From assembly GCA_044224215.1 (NCBI GenBank), contig JBGAKX010000007.1, positions 3,856 to 67,855 of the forward strand: DNA of 64,000 bases, read 5' to 3'. Below the pieces are notes generated by a model. The model was not told where the DNA came from. It did not search any database and saw only the letters and a list, made by a program, of their open reading frames with translations. The translations under genes and the position numbers were made by a program. Every line of letters begins with the position of its first letter. The first letter of the stretch is position 1. The stretch comes from DAOMFM01 sp035429825. GTDB lineage: Bacteria > Acidobacteriota > Blastocatellia > UBA7656 > JADIYM01. Positions 9,551 through 18,545 of this stretch are shown here, piece after piece.

Positions 9551-9626
9551 TTTCGCGCAAAGGCGGAGAGGATCGCAACGACGCAAAGCCATTGCGTCTC
9601 CGAGTTCCTTTGCGTCTTTGCGTGAA
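9551..9626. repeat. Imperfect inverted repeat of GCAAAG/CTTTGC motifs
   Basis: Directly after the 92-residue gene. A left arm TTTCGCGCAAAGGCGGAG and a right arm CTTTGCGTCTTTGCGTGAA can pair with mismatches, with an inner ACGCAAAG/CATTGCGT pair. It could act as a bidirectional terminator between the convergent genes at 9545 and 9639, or be a dispersed intergenic repeat. Confidence 0.5.
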
Positions 9627-9638
9627 CTCCGTTCCGAC

Positions 9639-10166
9639 CTACTCGGTCAACGACCTGCTCGGCCGCGACCGCACCGAGAAGAACCGGAACGTATCCGGCG
9701 TCTCGGCAGGCTCGCAGATCCCGTCCTCGCGCATCTTCTCGAGCAGCTGCCGCGCCTCAACATATGAGAGGTCCGTCTCGACCGTCAGACTGCTGACCTG
9801 GACGATGCCCTCGCATCGTCGAGCAAGGCTCAATACCTGCTTCTCGAGCCGAACCGCGCGGAGCGGCGCTTCGTCGAACGCAGGGAAGATGTAGATCGGA
9901 CGCCCCTCGTCATCGAGGTCGCTCTCGCAGTATCCGGCTGAGTGCAGTGCGCGCAGACGAACTTCGACAGCCTCGAGACTCTCCGCGCTCCGCGATCGAA
10001 CGTCGAGCGCCGTGATACGGCCTCCGTGCTGGATGGCGTTGCGGATGATGTCGCGTTCAAGCTCCCCGGCAGCTTCGTCGCGCAGGTGAATCTGCTTGCG
10101 GAACCATACCGCGGACGAGATGACGCCGGCCGCGTACGCGACGACAAGGAGAAGGAGTGTGCTCAT
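9639..10166 (-). CDS. Membrane-anchored protein with winged-helix-like C-terminus, unknown
   Basis: A 175-residue protein starting MSTLLLLVVAYAAGVISS, one N-terminal membrane anchor. The soluble part contains two helical segments with the look of winged-helix halves (ERDIIRNAIQHGGRITALDV and VETDLSYVEARQLLEKM), each followed by a beta-hairpin. The ATG at 10166 follows GAGCAC...TCC poorly, but it is the only start that puts the membrane segment at the N-terminus; the open frame runs 40 residues further up. It is divergent from thiO. Function unknown. Confidence 0.6.
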   Translation of the reverse strand: MSTLLLLVVAYAAGVISSAVWFRKQIHLRDEAAGELERDIIRNAIQHGGRITALDVRSRSAESLEAVEVRLRALHSAGYCESDLDDEGRPIYIFPAFDEAPLRAVRLEKQVLSLARRCEGIVQVSSLTVETDLSYVEARQLLEKMREDGICEPAETPDTFRFFSVRSRPSRSLTE

Positions 10167-10287
10167 GCGATGTGATGATCCGAACGGTGCGTCACAGGCC
10201 AGCCTAAGCAGCAGTCGTCGTGTTGTCAAATCTCGCGTCGTCGATCGGGCGTCGCGCGCGGCGAACGGGCGCTTCAGATGCGCCAAT

Positions 10288-10316
10288 TTGGCCGGTCTCC
10301 GGCGTTCGGGTATATT
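10288..10316 (+). promoter_or_regulatory. Candidate sigma-70 promoter of thiO, near-leaderless transcript
   Basis: TTGGCC, a 17-base spacer and TATATT. The expected transcription start is only about six bases before the ATG at 10329, and no Shine-Dalgarno is visible, so the mRNA may be leaderless. Inference from motif and spacing. Confidence 0.5.
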
Positions 10317-10328
10317 CGAGCCTCATTT

Positions 10329-11450
10329 ATGACAGGCGCACGACACACGGACGTCGCAATCGTCGGCGGCGGAGTCATCGGCTGCTCGATCGCGCGCGCG
10401 CTTGCATCCGAGGGTCTGGACGTCACGATCGTCGACCGTGCAAAGATCGGCCGCGAGTCCTCGTACGATGCCGCCGGAATGCTGGCTCCGCAGGCCGAAG
10501 CCGAGCAGCCGGGACCGTTTCTCGACCTGTGTCTCGAGAGCCGCGACATGTTCGCGACACTCGCCGGCGAATTGTTCGACGAAGTCGGACTCGACGTCTG
10601 GTACCGGGCTGACGGCACGCTGCTGCTCGCCTTTGACGAAAAGGAGGCCGCTCACCTGCGTGCGCGCGCAAAGGCGTTTCGCGGGATGGGGCTCGAATGC
10701 GAGCTGCTGACGCCGTCGGCCGCCCGGCGTGCCGAACCGGCGCTCGGGCCGAACGTCGCCGCGGCGCTTTCGGTCCCCGGCGACCACCAGGTCGACAATC
10801 GCAAGCTCGTCGAAGCGTACTCGCTGTCGTGCTTCGCGCGCGGCGTGCACATCATCGAGCATGCTCCGGTTCGCGCGATCGCGCGCGACGAGAGTGGTCG
10901 CGTTTCGGGCGTCGATACGACGCTTGGACGAATCGCGGCCGAAACCGTCATTGTCGCGGCGGGCTGCTGGTCAAATTTTGTCGAGGACTTTCCGGTGCCT
11001 GTCGAGCCGGTGAAGGGGCAGATGCTGATGCTGGAGATGGGCTCACCGCCGTGCCGCAAGGTCCTCCGATCCGAGCGGTGCTATGTCGTCGCACGAATCG
11101 ACGGGCGTGTGCTCGTTGGCGCCACGATGGAGCGTGTCGGATTCGACAAGTCGGTATCGGCCAAGTCGGTGGGCTCACTGCTCGAGGCGGGCCGAGAGAT
11201 CGCTCCGTCGCTCGCGAACGCGTTCGGGGGCGAGGCGTGGGCCGGATTGCGACCGGCGACACCGGACGGATTGCCAGCCATCGGGCAACTCGAAGACGGG
11301 CTCTACGCCGCCACCGGCCACTTTCGCAACGGAATCCTGCTGGCTCCCGTAACTGCGCGGATCGTCGCCGACGCGGTCATGGACCGAGAACCGCACGCGT
11401 CAGCGGCGATGCTCGATCCGGGACGCTTTGCTAGTCGTCCTTTGGCCTGA
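10329..11450 (+). CDS. thiO: Glycine oxidase ThiO (FAD-dependent)
   Basis: A D-amino-acid-oxidase-fold flavoprotein of 373 residues that oxidises glycine to dehydroglycine for the thiazole half of thiamine. The FAD-binding motif VAIVGGGVIGCSIARALA begins at about residue 9, followed by the ThiO-typical SSYDAAGMLAPQAEAEQPGP. The C-terminal FAD contact AATGHFRNGILLAPVTA is intact. The start was chosen at the ATG that puts the nucleotide motif at the N-terminus. ThiC is encoded about 13 kb downstream; no thiG or thiS is in the window. It converges on the DUF2270 gene with 20 bases of overlap. Confidence 0.9.
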   Translation: MTGARHTDVAIVGGGVIGCSIARALASEGLDVTIVDRAKIGRESSYDAAGMLAPQAEAEQPGPFLDLCLESRDMFATLAGELFDEVGLDVWYRADGTLLLAFDEKEAAHLRARAKAFRGMGLECELLTPSAARRAEPALGPNVAAALSVPGDHQVDNRKLVEAYSLSCFARGVHIIEHAPVRAIARDESGRVSGVDTTLGRIAAETVIVAAGCWSNFVEDFPVPVEPVKGQMLMLEMGSPPCRKVLRSERCYVVARIDGRVLVGATMERVGFDKSVSAKSVGSLLEAGREIAPSLANAFGGEAWAGLRPATPDGLPAIGQLEDGLYAATGHFRNGILLAPVTARIVADAVMDREPHASAAMLDPGRFASRPLA

Positions 11451-12303
11451 GTGTGGCAGTAGGTCGTCCCTTGGACTTGTGCTGCATCGGCTGAAACGTT
11501 CCGGTCTTGTCGAGGTCTTCCTGGCGGCCCCACAACCGCGACTCACGCTTGGGTGACGGAGCAAGCGACCGCTCGAACCCGTGCGTGGAAACCTCGGTCG
11601 AGTCCTCGCGGAACGACGCCGTCAGGAATGCGATCGCGAACAGGAGACCAACGTAGATCGCAACGATCGCCATGACGATACGGCCGGACAATGCGCCGAT
11701 GCTTGCGCGGCTCACGAATTCGTTGAAGTGCGCCGCAGGGACAGGGTGAATCGCGATCTTGATGACCCAGCTCACGAGCACCAGGACGAAGATCCAGATG
11801 TAGTTCCGGCGGAGCCGGCGTCCGACCGCTTCCCAGAGCCCGACCGTGAAGTGGGGCCGAAGGAGATCCTCCGCAAGGTGCTCGGACCATGCATCACGAT
11901 GTGTGACCGAGCGAACATTCGACGACAGCAGCGGTGCGATGTAGTCGGTCTCGATCACGCGGACGCGACTCGACCACACCTCGTAATAGCGATAGCGGCG
12001 CGCCTCGATGAACAGGAACACGGCGATGAGCAGCGAGTTGATCAACAGCACGACGTGCGGGCTGTTGACGTCGCCGAACGCAAAGCTGAGTGTCGTGCCG
12101 GTCGTGAGGACCGCCCAGTTGAACGTCCCGTCGAGGCGTGTTCGCCACGTGTTGGCCCGGCTGATCTCGCCGCGGTAGAAGTGTGCAAGAAAGACGCTGA
12201 ACTCGGCTGGCGTTACTGCTCGCCGTTCCGTGAATTCGGGTTCAACCGCTACCGTCGAGCTGCCGTCCGAGGTCTGCCCCGTGGGCGCTACGTCCTGCTG
12301 CAT
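11431..12303 (-). CDS. DUF2270 integral membrane protein
   Basis: A 290-residue protein with the DUF2270 core, beginning FLAHFYRGEISRANTWRTRL and followed by two close membrane helices, then RRYRYYEVWSSRVRVIETDY. A second helix pair lies near residues 165-225. The family is uncharacterised. The ATG at 12303 was preferred to the GTG at 12315 because a GAGGAG lies at usable distance. The charged C-terminal tail ends in the overlap with thiO. Confidence 0.8.
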   Translation of the reverse strand: MQQDVAPTGQTSDGSSTVAVEPEFTERRAVTPAEFSVFLAHFYRGEISRANTWRTRLDGTFNWAVLTTGTTLSFAFGDVNSPHVVLLINSLLIAVFLFIEARRYRYYEVWSSRVRVIETDYIAPLLSSNVRSVTHRDAWSEHLAEDLLRPHFTVGLWEAVGRRLRRNYIWIFVLVLVSWVIKIAIHPVPAAHFNEFVSRASIGALSGRIVMAIVAIYVGLLFAIAFLTASFREDSTEVSTHGFERSLAPSPKRESRLWGRQEDLDKTGTFQPMQHKSKGRPTATLRPKDD

Positions 12304-12395
12304 GCGAACACGCACTCCTCTCCGCTAATCAAGGCCATTCTAGCCCCTCAAATAAAACATAACCAAGGGGATTCGGGGTTACGCGCGCCAGCAAG

Positions 12396-12520
12396 ACCCG
12401 CCACCTACCGGTGGCGGTACTGGGTCTCAGAGTGTCCGTGATCCGTCTGGTGGTCATGACGACGTTCAAAAACACTTCCGTCACATCGCGCCACAGTACC
12501 GCCACCGGTAGGTGGCGGGT
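12396..12520. repeat. Perfect 27-bp inverted repeat pair (REP/BIME-like)
   Basis: Bases 12396-12422 and 12494-12520 are exact reverse complements, separated by 71 bases. Each arm is itself partly palindromic around TACCGGT flanked by CCACC/GGTGG. It lies between the 3' end of the phosphodiesterase gene and the 5' end of the DUF2270 gene. It could form a large cruciform or hairpin and may end transcription. No REP-associated transposase is visible in the window. Confidence 0.85.
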
Positions 12521-12531
12521 ACGACTCACCG

Positions 12532-14145
12532 TCAGTTGATGTACCCGAGATCACGCAGCCTGCCTTCGAGCTCCTCGCGCTCGTCGGTGCCGTAGACGTC
12601 TTCCGAGCGCTCGAGCAGCACGCTCGTTCCCTTACGGTCGATCGTCCGTCCCTCACGAAACGCGTCCGTGAAGACCTCCTCGAGCACTCGTCCGTCCATG
12701 TCCTCGGTCAGCGGCAGCCCGAACTGGTACAGCAGTGTCGGAGTGACGTCGAGCAGGCGCGCTCCGTCGATCGTCGCACCTCGCCGCACGCCGGGTCCTA
12801 TCGCGTAGAAGATCCCCTGCTCGTCGTGACCGGCGTGCACTGCGTCCACGAACAGGCCGTGGCCGGGCATCAGCGACATCCGCAGTCGCGAGCGACGCGA
12901 GCCGTCGATCAGGATGTCGGGCGCGTCCTCGAGAAACGGCCCGGTGAACGCCTCTTCCTTGGTCACGATCGCCTCGAAGATCTGCTCGCCCGTGTCCGGG
13001 AAGCGCAGCTTCACGATCTCGCGGCGGATCTGCTCCACGATTCCGTCGTACTCGGCAGCGTCGACGATCCCGTGCGGCTCGCGCCCAGCGAGATTGATCC
13101 GCAGACCGCCGTGCTGTGCAAAGTAGACCTTTGTTGCAGACCAATCGACGCGCTCGAGATAGTCGTTCTCGGAGTTCGTCACCGTCGTCCACTTGGACAC
13201 GTAGCTGGCGCCGTCGCGCGGCGGCGCGCCCGGCGCGAACATTCGCCGCAGCCGCCCGACCACGCGCGAACCGAGGCTCGGCCCCGCCGGCTCCGACTTG
13301 AGAACGAGCAGGCCCTGATCGATCAGCCAGTGATTGATCAGCACATTCTTCTGATACCCGGCAAACCCGTGGTCAGAGACGATGAAGACGCGCGTGTCGG
13401 GACCGACGTGATCGAGGATTCGACCAACGGCAGCGTCGCACCGTGCATAGATCTCGTCGACGACGCCGCGAAACGCATTGCCCTGCTCGTACAGCGGGTG
13501 CGTCGGGTCCGAGTCGTTCCAGAACCGGTGCTGGCACCGGTCGAGCTCGGTGAAGATGCACATGAAGAAGTCGGGCTGGTACGTGTCCAGCAGCCACAGC
13601 GAAAGCTCTTCGCGAAGCTCGATCGATCGCAGCAATCGTTCGCGAACATAGGTCTTGTCGCCAAGCCCGATCGGCACGTCGATGATGTAATCGCCGAGCT
13701 CGGCGAGCATCGCGGTCTTGAGCTCTTCGGGTTCCGTCAGCCGGCTCTCGAGACTCGGCGTGAGCATGTCCGTGACTAGAAAGCCGTCGATCGGCTGAGG
13801 CGGGTACGTGCCTGGCACATTCACGACGCCGGTCTTGATGCCGGCATCGTTCAACAGGTCCCAGACACGGCGCGCCTTGACGTCCGTCGAGTTCATCAGC
13901 TTCATGCCGTACCGCGTGCGGTCCCGCAGAAGTGCGTAGTAAATCCCGTGTTTCCCAGGATTTACACCCGTCGTGCACGTCGTCCACGCGGGAAAGCTGT
14001 TCGTGATCACGGTCGACTCGAGCTGCCCGCGGACGCCCTCTCGCGCGACCCGCGCGAGGTTCGGCATCCGGCCTTCGGCCACGAGCCGGTCGATGACCTT
14101 GAACGTGCCTCCATCGAGGCCGATGACAAGCGTTCGCTGCGCCAT
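12532..14145 (-). CDS. Alkaline phosphatase superfamily phosphodiesterase/nucleotide pyrophosphatase
   Basis: A 537-residue type I phosphodiesterase-like enzyme. The N-terminus VIGLDGGTFKVIDRLVAEG supplies the first metal Asp; the nucleophile Thr is expected in NSFPAWTTCTTGVNPGKHG; SDHGFAGYQ near residue 255 provides the second metal-binding Asp and His. No signal peptide, so probably cytoplasmic. Members of this subgroup are often annotated only as alkaline phosphatase family; the substrate is unknown. The gene stands alone, with the perfect inverted repeat downstream. Confidence 0.88.
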   Translation of the reverse strand: MAQRTLVIGLDGGTFKVIDRLVAEGRMPNLARVAREGVRGQLESTVITNSFPAWTTCTTGVNPGKHGIYYALLRDRTRYGMKLMNSTDVKARRVWDLLNDAGIKTGVVNVPGTYPPQPIDGFLVTDMLTPSLESRLTEPEELKTAMLAELGDYIIDVPIGLGDKTYVRERLLRSIELREELSLWLLDTYQPDFFMCIFTELDRCQHRFWNDSDPTHPLYEQGNAFRGVVDEIYARCDAAVGRILDHVGPDTRVFIVSDHGFAGYQKNVLINHWLIDQGLLVLKSEPAGPSLGSRVVGRLRRMFAPGAPPRDGASYVSKWTTVTNSENDYLERVDWSATKVYFAQHGGLRINLAGREPHGIVDAAEYDGIVEQIRREIVKLRFPDTGEQIFEAIVTKEEAFTGPFLEDAPDILIDGSRRSRLRMSLMPGHGLFVDAVHAGHDEQGIFYAIGPGVRRGATIDGARLLDVTPTLLYQFGLPLTEDMDGRVLEEVFTDAFREGRTIDRKGTSVLLERSEDVYGTDEREELEGRLRDLGYIN

Positions 14146-14206
14146 ACGAAAGCGAGCATCGTACAGGCCGCTCGGCGCGAGATCAATCCTGCACCCTGTC
14201 GCGCCG

Positions 14207-15049
14207 TTATCGGCCCAGCAGTCGCCGCGCCTGCAGCACGACCGGCCGATCGATCATACGGCCGTCGACGACCACGACCCCAAGTCCTTCGCGCTCCGCA
14301 TCGTCGAACGCCTCGAGTATCCGCTCGGCGCGAGCGATCTCGTCCGCAGTCGGCTCGTATGCTCGAGCAACGGGTTCGATCTGGGACGGATGAATGATCT
14401 GTTTCCCGCCGAAGCCGAGTCCGCGGCCCACCGTCGCGTCGCTGAACAAGCCCTCAGGATCGCCAAAATCGATGAACACCGTGTCGATCGGGACGACCCC
14501 GGCCGCGTGCGCCGCGGTCGAGATCGCACTGCGGAAGTAAATCAGCTCGGTTGCCGATTTCGTGCGCCGCAGCCCCATGTCGGCGGCGAGGTCTTCGCTG
14601 CCAATGGCGATCCCGACAACCCGGTCGCTCGCGGATGCGATCTCGTATGCACGGACCACGCCGAGCGCGCTCTCGACAAACGGAAGCAGCCTCAACGAAT
14701 CGGGTGCGCCGTGCTCGGCGAGCGCATTCGCCGCCGCGTGCACGTCGCCTGCCGATTCACACTTGGGGATGCACACGCCGAACGGGGCGACGGGAGCGAC
14801 CGCCCTGATGTCCGCCATGAAGTGATCCGACGTCGGCCCGTTCACGCGGACGAATAAAAGCGGCGTTGCGGGCCATTCACCAGTAAGTACATCGACGGCG
14901 GCGGCCCGCGCCTCGTCCTTCTCGCCAAAACCGACGCCGTCCTCGAGATCCAGAATGATCGCAGAGGCACGGAGCGAACGGGCCTTGTCGACCATGCGCC
15001 TCTTGTTGGGCGGCACGAACAGCATCGTGGTCAAGACCGGCAGATCCAT
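14207..15049 (-). CDS. HpcH/HpaI aldolase/citrate lyase family CoA-ester lyase
   Basis: A 280-residue protein of the CitE/malyl-CoA lyase type that cleaves or forms C-C bonds in hydroxyacyl-CoA thioesters. Visible signatures: LFVPPNKRRMVDKA, ILDLEDGVGFGEKDEAR (metal-binding Glu), RVNGP, the PKCES segment, and GRGLGFGGKQIIHPSQI. The start at 15049 gives the family N-terminus; the frame is open for 103 more codons upstream without homology. The small gene upstream ends 5 bases before it, so the two are probably co-transcribed. Confidence 0.9.
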   Translation of the reverse strand: MDLPVLTTMLFVPPNKRRMVDKARSLRASAIILDLEDGVGFGEKDEARAAAVDVLTGEWPATPLLFVRVNGPTSDHFMADIRAVAPVAPFGVCIPKCESAGDVHAAANALAEHGAPDSLRLLPFVESALGVVRAYEIASASDRVVGIAIGSEDLAADMGLRRTKSATELIYFRSAISTAAHAAGVVPIDTVFIDFGDPEGLFSDATVGRGLGFGGKQIIHPSQIEPVARAYEPTADEIARAERILEAFDDAEREGLGVVVVDGRMIDRPVVLQARRLLGR

Positions 15050-15054
15050 CGGTT

Positions 15055-15309
15055 TCAACGCGGCGCTCCTTCGGCCCACACAACGCCCCGCGCAGGGTCG
15101 AGGTCCGGGTCCGACGTCGAGCTGAGCGCGATTTCGACAATCGATTCGCCGGGCGTAACGTCGACGGTCGCCTTTCCTCGATCGAGCTCGCGTGTGGAAA
15201 CGTGAACCGTTGACGTGGATCCGTCGGACCCAACGCGCACGTACGCGTATCGACCGGGTCGGACGGGAATCGTCACGGATCGTGTCGTCGCGATGGCTTC
15301 GTCCGGCAC
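15055..15309 (-). CDS. Small 84-residue protein, unknown
   Basis: Starts MPDEAIATTRSVTIPVRPG and is mostly alternating hydrophobic/polar residues, consistent with an all-beta domain. Its stop lies 5 bases upstream of the CoA-lyase start, which supports co-expression. No cysteines, signal or membrane segment. No family recognised; it could still be a spurious frame in GC-rich DNA. Confidence 0.5.
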   Translation of the reverse strand: MPDEAIATTRSVTIPVRPGRYAYVRVGSDGSTSTVHVSTRELDRGKATVDVTPGESIVEIALSSTSDPDLDPARGVVWAEGAPR

Positions 15310-15437
15310 GCGGGCATGCTAGCCCGGATTTCGCGGGAGCGGAATCGAAAGCGTGCACGGCGATGTCGCCGGTGGCGAGAGAGGTTGATCCTGAGCACCC
15401 GTCTTCGTCAGGCGGCTGCGACGGGACCTCATTCAGA

Positions 15438-15608
15438 CTATCGATCCTTTCTGTGTCCCTTGCGCTTGTGCTGCTTCAGCACAGTTCGCGCGGCCACCTC
15501 TGCGGCGCGCTTGCCGTACCGGCCGGATTTCTCGGCCTCCTCCTTGATGTGCTCGTATTGGCGCTGCTCCTTCGCTCCAACGCCGCGCAAATGCTTCTTC
15601 CCAGGCAT
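15438..15608 (-). CDS. Small basic 56-residue protein, plasmid-stabilisation-like
   Basis: A short gene with a good GGAGG site six bases before its ATG. The product begins MPGKKHLRGVGAKEQRQYEH and ends KQHKRKGHRKDR. It is strongly basic and helical, with the segment HIKEEAEKSGRYGKRAAEVA. This resembles small proteins found widely in bacteria and annotated, without proof, as plasmid stabilisation proteins, often near ChaB-type genes. It may bind nucleic acid. Confidence 0.7.
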   Translation of the reverse strand: MPGKKHLRGVGAKEQRQYEHIKEEAEKSGRYGKRAAEVAARTVLKQHKRKGHRKDR

Positions 15609-15628
15609 AAGGTCCTCCAGCGTGCGGT

Positions 15629-16732
15629 TCAGTTGCCCCCGGCCGGTCGGGACACAACCTTCCCAAACAGTCCGTGAGTCTCGTCGTCAAGCCCCGCGGT
15701 GAAGTACAGGACGTTCGTGCGGCCGGCCGATCCACCGTTTCCGAACGCAAGTCCCCAGAGACCTTCGATCGTGATCGGCTCGCCTCGCGTCGTCGTCAGA
15801 ATTCCCTTGAAATCGCCTGTTGCCGGGTCGAACGCATTGATCGTGCCGTCGCCGAAGTTTCCGATGAGCACGTCGCCGCTGAAAGCGCCAAAATCGGCCG
15901 GGGCGCGTACCACGCCCCACGGCGCGTTGAGCGTGCCGTGCTCGGCAAAGCGGCGAACCAGCGTCCCGTTGGTGTCGAACACGTCCACCAGCCCGAGTCC
16001 GGGTCCGGGCTCGTCTTCTCCCTCGTCGTTTCGCAGTGCGTAGGTCACGAAGAGCAGACCGTCCAGATTTGTCACGTTGAAGGGCGAGAATCCCACGTCC
16101 GCGTTTGGATCGGACGCCGTGGCGACGAGTTCGAGTTTCGAGTTGTAGATATCGACGACTCCCTTGGCAAAGTTCGCGACTGCCAGAACGTTTTCGTTGC
16201 CGCGCGTCGCGATCGTGATCCCCGTGTACTCGGCCCCAGACTGCGAGTTGTCGAGGATGACAAGGGACGATACCGTGTTCACGGCGGGATTCCACCCGTT
16301 GACGACGCCGTCGGTACCTGCGGTGATGAACAGGGCTGGTGCTGCCCTGTCGCCCGCCGTGACGATGAAGTCCTGCGTCTTGTTGAACACGAGCCCGGAC
16401 GGTCGTCCAGTACCGCGTGAATCCCCGGCGCCCGGGACAAAAACAAGCACTCGCGATCCGTCACTACGAATCGGTCGACCGTTCTTGTCATAGGCCGTCA
16501 TCAGTCCGGTCTCCTCGTTCGCCACCCACCACGGTCCTGTCGGGCTCGCGGCAAGACCCCACGGGTTTACGAGATTGCGGTCACGTCGGACGGCGGTCTG
16601 AGCTTGGTCGGAGACCAGCCTGGTCACCTTGTATCCCGGAGCTCCCTGTGCGTAGCTCGTGCAGGGGACCGCGACAACGGCCGACAGACACAGAACGGCA
16701 GCTGCATTGTTGAAGAACTCCCTGATTCGCAT
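15629..16732 (-). CDS. Secreted TIGR03118-family beta-propeller protein
   Basis: A 367-residue protein with a signal peptide (about residues 1-29, ending SYAQG) and propeller-type repeats typical of TIGR03118: LVNPWGLAASPTGPWWVAN near the start, GTLNAPWGVVRAPADFG in the middle, and GEPITIEGLWGLAFGNGG at the end. Likely periplasmic or extracellular. The family has no established activity. It stands alone upstream of the small basic protein. Confidence 0.85.
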   Translation of the reverse strand: MRIREFFNNAAAVLCLSAVVAVPCTSYAQGAPGYKVTRLVSDQAQTAVRRDRNLVNPWGLAASPTGPWWVANEETGLMTAYDKNGRPIRSDGSRVLVFVPGAGDSRGTGRPSGLVFNKTQDFIVTAGDRAAPALFITAGTDGVVNGWNPAVNTVSSLVILDNSQSGAEYTGITIATRGNENVLAVANFAKGVVDIYNSKLELVATASDPNADVGFSPFNVTNLDGLLFVTYALRNDEGEDEPGPGLGLVDVFDTNGTLVRRFAEHGTLNAPWGVVRAPADFGAFSGDVLIGNFGDGTINAFDPATGDFKGILTTTRGEPITIEGLWGLAFGNGGSAGRTNVLYFTAGLDDETHGLFGKVVSRPAGGN

Positions 16733-16992
16733 CGCTGTCCTCCTTCACCCTTGCTCGGTAGAAACGTCTGCACGAGACGTGCCGGAATTCGGGTTCGCGA
16801 TTCGCCCCGCATCGCGACGATCGACAGATCGCACAGCACGGCGTCCGTACACATGGGCATACACACGTTGTATCGCGGCGCGACACTCGGTCCCCGCTCT
16901 TGCCGGCCAGGCTTCAGCCTCGTCCCGTCAGTGGGCTCCGGCGATGCTCGCAGTGAGTGGTCGACACGCGTACCGGGTCGCCACCACGTCCA

Positions 16993-18507
16993 TCACTGCC
17001 AGACCTTGAGGTCGTGCTTGCGGATCATGTGATAGAGACGCGGCCGATAGACGCCGAGCAGGTTCGCCGCCGCCTGCTTGTTTCCTTTCGTTCGCTCGAG
17101 CGCGGCAGCCACGATGGAGCCTTCGACCTGAGTCAGTACGTCGACGGCATCCTCAGCCTCGCGGCGAACCGAAACGCGATTGACGATTGTCCGGCCGAGA
17201 CCGCGGAGCATGCTGCCGTCTTCAGCAGAGTCATCTGCGGATTCGCTCAACGAGCCAATGGCGGCCTGCGAGGCGCCGTTCACCACGGTGGTGGCGTGGA
17301 TGTCGGACGTGGCGGTGGCCGCAAACGCGCGTTGCGGAGCCCGACCAACCTGGAGCGATGCCGCATCCAGTACCGAGCCCTTGGTGAGCAGCACTGCGCG
17401 CTCCACCGTGTTCCGCAGCTCCCGCACGTTGCCGGGCCATGAGTACTCGAACAGGTACGCATAAGCCTGCTCTGAAATTGTATGCGCCGGTCGTTGGTAC
17501 TTTTCAGAGAACTCCTGCAGGAAGTGTTCGGCAAGGCTCTGTATGTCGTCGATTCGCTCCCGCAGCGGCGGAACCACAATCTCGATGGTATTGACCCTGT
17601 AATACAGGTCTTCGCGCAGCGATCCGCTGTTGACCGCGTCGCGTGGATTCTGATTGGTCGCCGCGATCAATCGAAAATCGACCTCGAGTTGCTTTGTGCT
17701 TCCAAGGCACGTGTAGACGCGTTCCTGCAGAACGCGGAGCAGCTTCGGTTGCAGCTCGAGAGGCATCTCGCCGATCTCGTCGAGAAACAGACTGCCGCCG
17801 TCCGACTGTCCGATCAGTCCGACCTTGTCGGAGGCTGCCCCCGTGAACGCCCCCTTTGTATGCCCAAACAGTTCCGACTCGATCAGTTCCTTGGGGAGGG
17901 CCGCACAATTCACCTTCATCATCGGTCTCTTCGCGCGCCGACTCCTGAAATGGATTGCGTTTGCGACCAACTCCTTTCCGGTACCCGACTCGCCGGTCAC
18001 CAGGATGTTGGCATCGGACTCAGCAACGCTGTCGATGAGTTCAAAGATGTCCTGCATCGGCTTGCTGCTGCCGATGATGTTGAAGTACGAGGTTCGATTC
18101 GACAACTTGTCGCGCAACTGTCGAATCTCGGCTGCCTGCTGCCGGCGCTCGACGGCCTTGGCCATCAGCACGGTCAACTCTTCGAACTCTGCCGGCTTTT
18201 CGACGAAGTAGAACGCCCCGGCCTTGGTCGCCTCCACCGCTTTCGAGACCGACCCGTATCCGGTGACGACGATGATCTCGGTGTCCGGCGAGGCCTCTCG
18301 GAGCTTCCGGACGAGCTCGATTCCATCGTGGTCGGGAAGATTCAGGTCGGTAAGCACGACATCGAACTGCCTGGAATTTGCAAGCCTGATCCCCTCGTCG
18401 CCCGTCACTGCCGTATGTACGGTGTGACCTTCCGCCGTCAGCTGGATGGTTGCGATCTCGAGCATCGACTCGTCGTCATCGATGACAAGGACTTCCCATT
18501 TGCTCAT
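16993..18507 (-). CDS. Sigma-54-dependent response regulator (NtrC family)
   Basis: A 504-residue activator. Receiver domain (about 4-120) with DVVLTDLNLPDHDG carrying the phospho-Asp; AAA+ domain with Walker A GESGTGKE, the sigma-54-contact loop GAFTGA, Walker B SLFLDEIGEMP and the R-finger region; Fis-type helix-turn-helix at the C-terminus (ERTKGNKQAAANLLGVYRPR). The ATG at 18507 follows a GGAAGG. A hybrid kinase gene ends 38 bases upstream, so this is its likely partner. Its target genes probably have -24/-12 promoters; one weak candidate precedes the T3SS operon. Confidence 0.95.
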   Translation of the reverse strand: MSKWEVLVIDDDESMLEIATIQLTAEGHTVHTAVTGDEGIRLANSRQFDVVLTDLNLPDHDGIELVRKLREASPDTEIIVVTGYGSVSKAVEATKAGAFYFVEKPAEFEELTVLMAKAVERRQQAAEIRQLRDKLSNRTSYFNIIGSSKPMQDIFELIDSVAESDANILVTGESGTGKELVANAIHFRSRRAKRPMMKVNCAALPKELIESELFGHTKGAFTGAASDKVGLIGQSDGGSLFLDEIGEMPLELQPKLLRVLQERVYTCLGSTKQLEVDFRLIAATNQNPRDAVNSGSLREDLYYRVNTIEIVVPPLRERIDDIQSLAEHFLQEFSEKYQRPAHTISEQAYAYLFEYSWPGNVRELRNTVERAVLLTKGSVLDAASLQVGRAPQRAFAATATSDIHATTVVNGASQAAIGSLSESADDSAEDGSMLRGLGRTIVNRVSVRREAEDAVDVLTQVEGSIVAAALERTKGNKQAAANLLGVYRPRLYHMIRKHDLKVWQ

Positions 18508-18545
18508 TGCTTTCCTTCCTTTCGCTTGTGAAGAGACACGGGGAC

